Below, piece by piece: positions 6,759 to 7,113 of a DNA stretch of 7,113 bases. The position numbers and the translations under genes are program-made. The notes below the pieces were generated by a model that made no database searches, was not told the DNA's origin, and was given only the letters and a program-made list of their open reading frames with translations. Position 1 is the stretch's first letter; each line of letters opens with the position of its first letter. This DNA comes from Candidatus Dormiibacter sp. (GTDB lineage: Bacteria; Chloroflexota; Dormibacteria; UBA8260): positions 1 to 7,113 of the forward strand of contig JANWHI010000155.1 of the NCBI GenBank assembly GCA_025450495.1, read 5' to 3'.

Positions 6759-7113
6759 ATGGCGGTGATCGCCTGGTTCGGCTTCCTCGTGGGAGTGGTG
6801 CTGGTCGGGCTCACCTGGGCCACCGTGCTCGAGACGACTGTCGTCCCGCGCAGCACGCGCACGCGTTTGACGGCACTCCTCTTTCGACTGTCCGCCTCCC
6901 CGGTGCGGGTGGCGGCGGCGCGCGTCGACGACTACGAGGTGCGCGACCGCCTCCACGCCTACGCGTCGGCGGTGTACCTCATCTCCACGCTGCTGATCTG
7001 GTTGCTGCTCTTCCTATGCGGCTATGCGTTGATGCTCTGGCCATTCAGCCCCGACCTCGGCGAAGCATTCCGCGTCGCGGGCTCCTCGATGCTGACGCTG
7101 GGCATCGCGGCGC
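6759..7113 (+). CDS. Membrane protein with pore-loop-like segment, possible ion-channel family (3' end cut by window)
   Basis: The first 118 codons are visible. A membrane segment (about 3-23) is followed by ETTVVPR (25-31) and a basic, amphipathic cytoplasmic stretch (about 31-68). A second long hydrophobic segment (about 69-94) leads to an outside stretch and then AFRVAGSSMLTLGIAA (103-118). The Gly-Ser-Ser-x-x-Thr-x-Gly pattern between two expected membrane segments looks like a re-entrant pore loop. It recalls actinobacterial proteins annotated as two-pore-domain potassium channel-like, although the canonical TVGYG filter is not present. That assignment is tentative because the rest of the protein lies outside the window. 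That the frame is coding is well supported by the hydrophobic pattern, high GC at third codon positions and a reasonable ribosome binding site. It is transcribed divergently from the SUMT fragment. Confidence 0.6.
   Translation, partial: MAVIAWFGFLVGVVLVGLTWATVLETTVVPRSTRTRLTALLFRLSASPVRVAAARVDDYEVRDRLHAYASAVYLISTLLIWLLLFLCGYALMLWPFSPDLGEAFRVAGSSMLTLGIAA

Noticed and set aside
6001..6768. Plus-strand open frame of 255 codons across the exporter and SUMT fragment
   Set aside because: It is antisense to recognisable TauE and SUMT segments, and its product is Thr/Ala/Arg-rich with no family features.

Overview
The window is high-GC (about two thirds G+C by eye) and tightly packed. Two genes appear to start at the first base of their mRNA (leaderless), with TAnnnT-type -10 boxes. 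High GC, leaderless starts, a DUF2142 membrane protein and a tandem-GNAT protein together suggest an actinobacterium. The class or genus cannot be told from the sequence.

Left part (1-3018, minus strand): an envelope-sugar operon. A SAM-dependent methyltransferase with a C-terminal coiled coil (1987-3018) is followed, in the same frame and after a single TGA, by a large two-domain glycosyltransferase (GT2 then GT4) that runs off the left edge. The layout looks like a methyltransferase-GT2-GT4 polyprotein cut by one stop codon. These enzymes probably build or modify a surface polysaccharide or glycolipid.

Middle (3019-4753): a 73-base divergent intergenic region carries two back-to-back -10 boxes, each placed so that transcription would begin on the start codon. 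To its right, on the plus strand, lies a 553-residue DUF2142 polytopic membrane protein. It is a plausible partner for the sugar genes because the family often sits in polysaccharide loci.

Right part (4737-6705, minus strand): a compact cluster. In transcription order it holds the C-terminal half of a uroporphyrinogen-III C-methyltransferase (SUMT, a siroheme enzyme) with no N-terminal SAM-binding half, a TauE/SafE-type anion or sulfite exporter whose GTG start overlaps the SUMT stop by 14 bases, and a tandem-GNAT acetyltransferase 18 bases further on. The last gene converges with the DUF2142 gene and overlaps it by 17 bases. SUMT next to TauE points to a former or present sulfur-metabolism link.

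Right edge (6759-7113, plus strand): the start of a membrane protein with a pore-loop-like segment, cut by the window. No RNA genes, CRISPR arrays, insertion sequences or long repeats were seen. The only gaps without a gene are the 73-base divergent region and a roughly 50-base gap before the right-edge gene.
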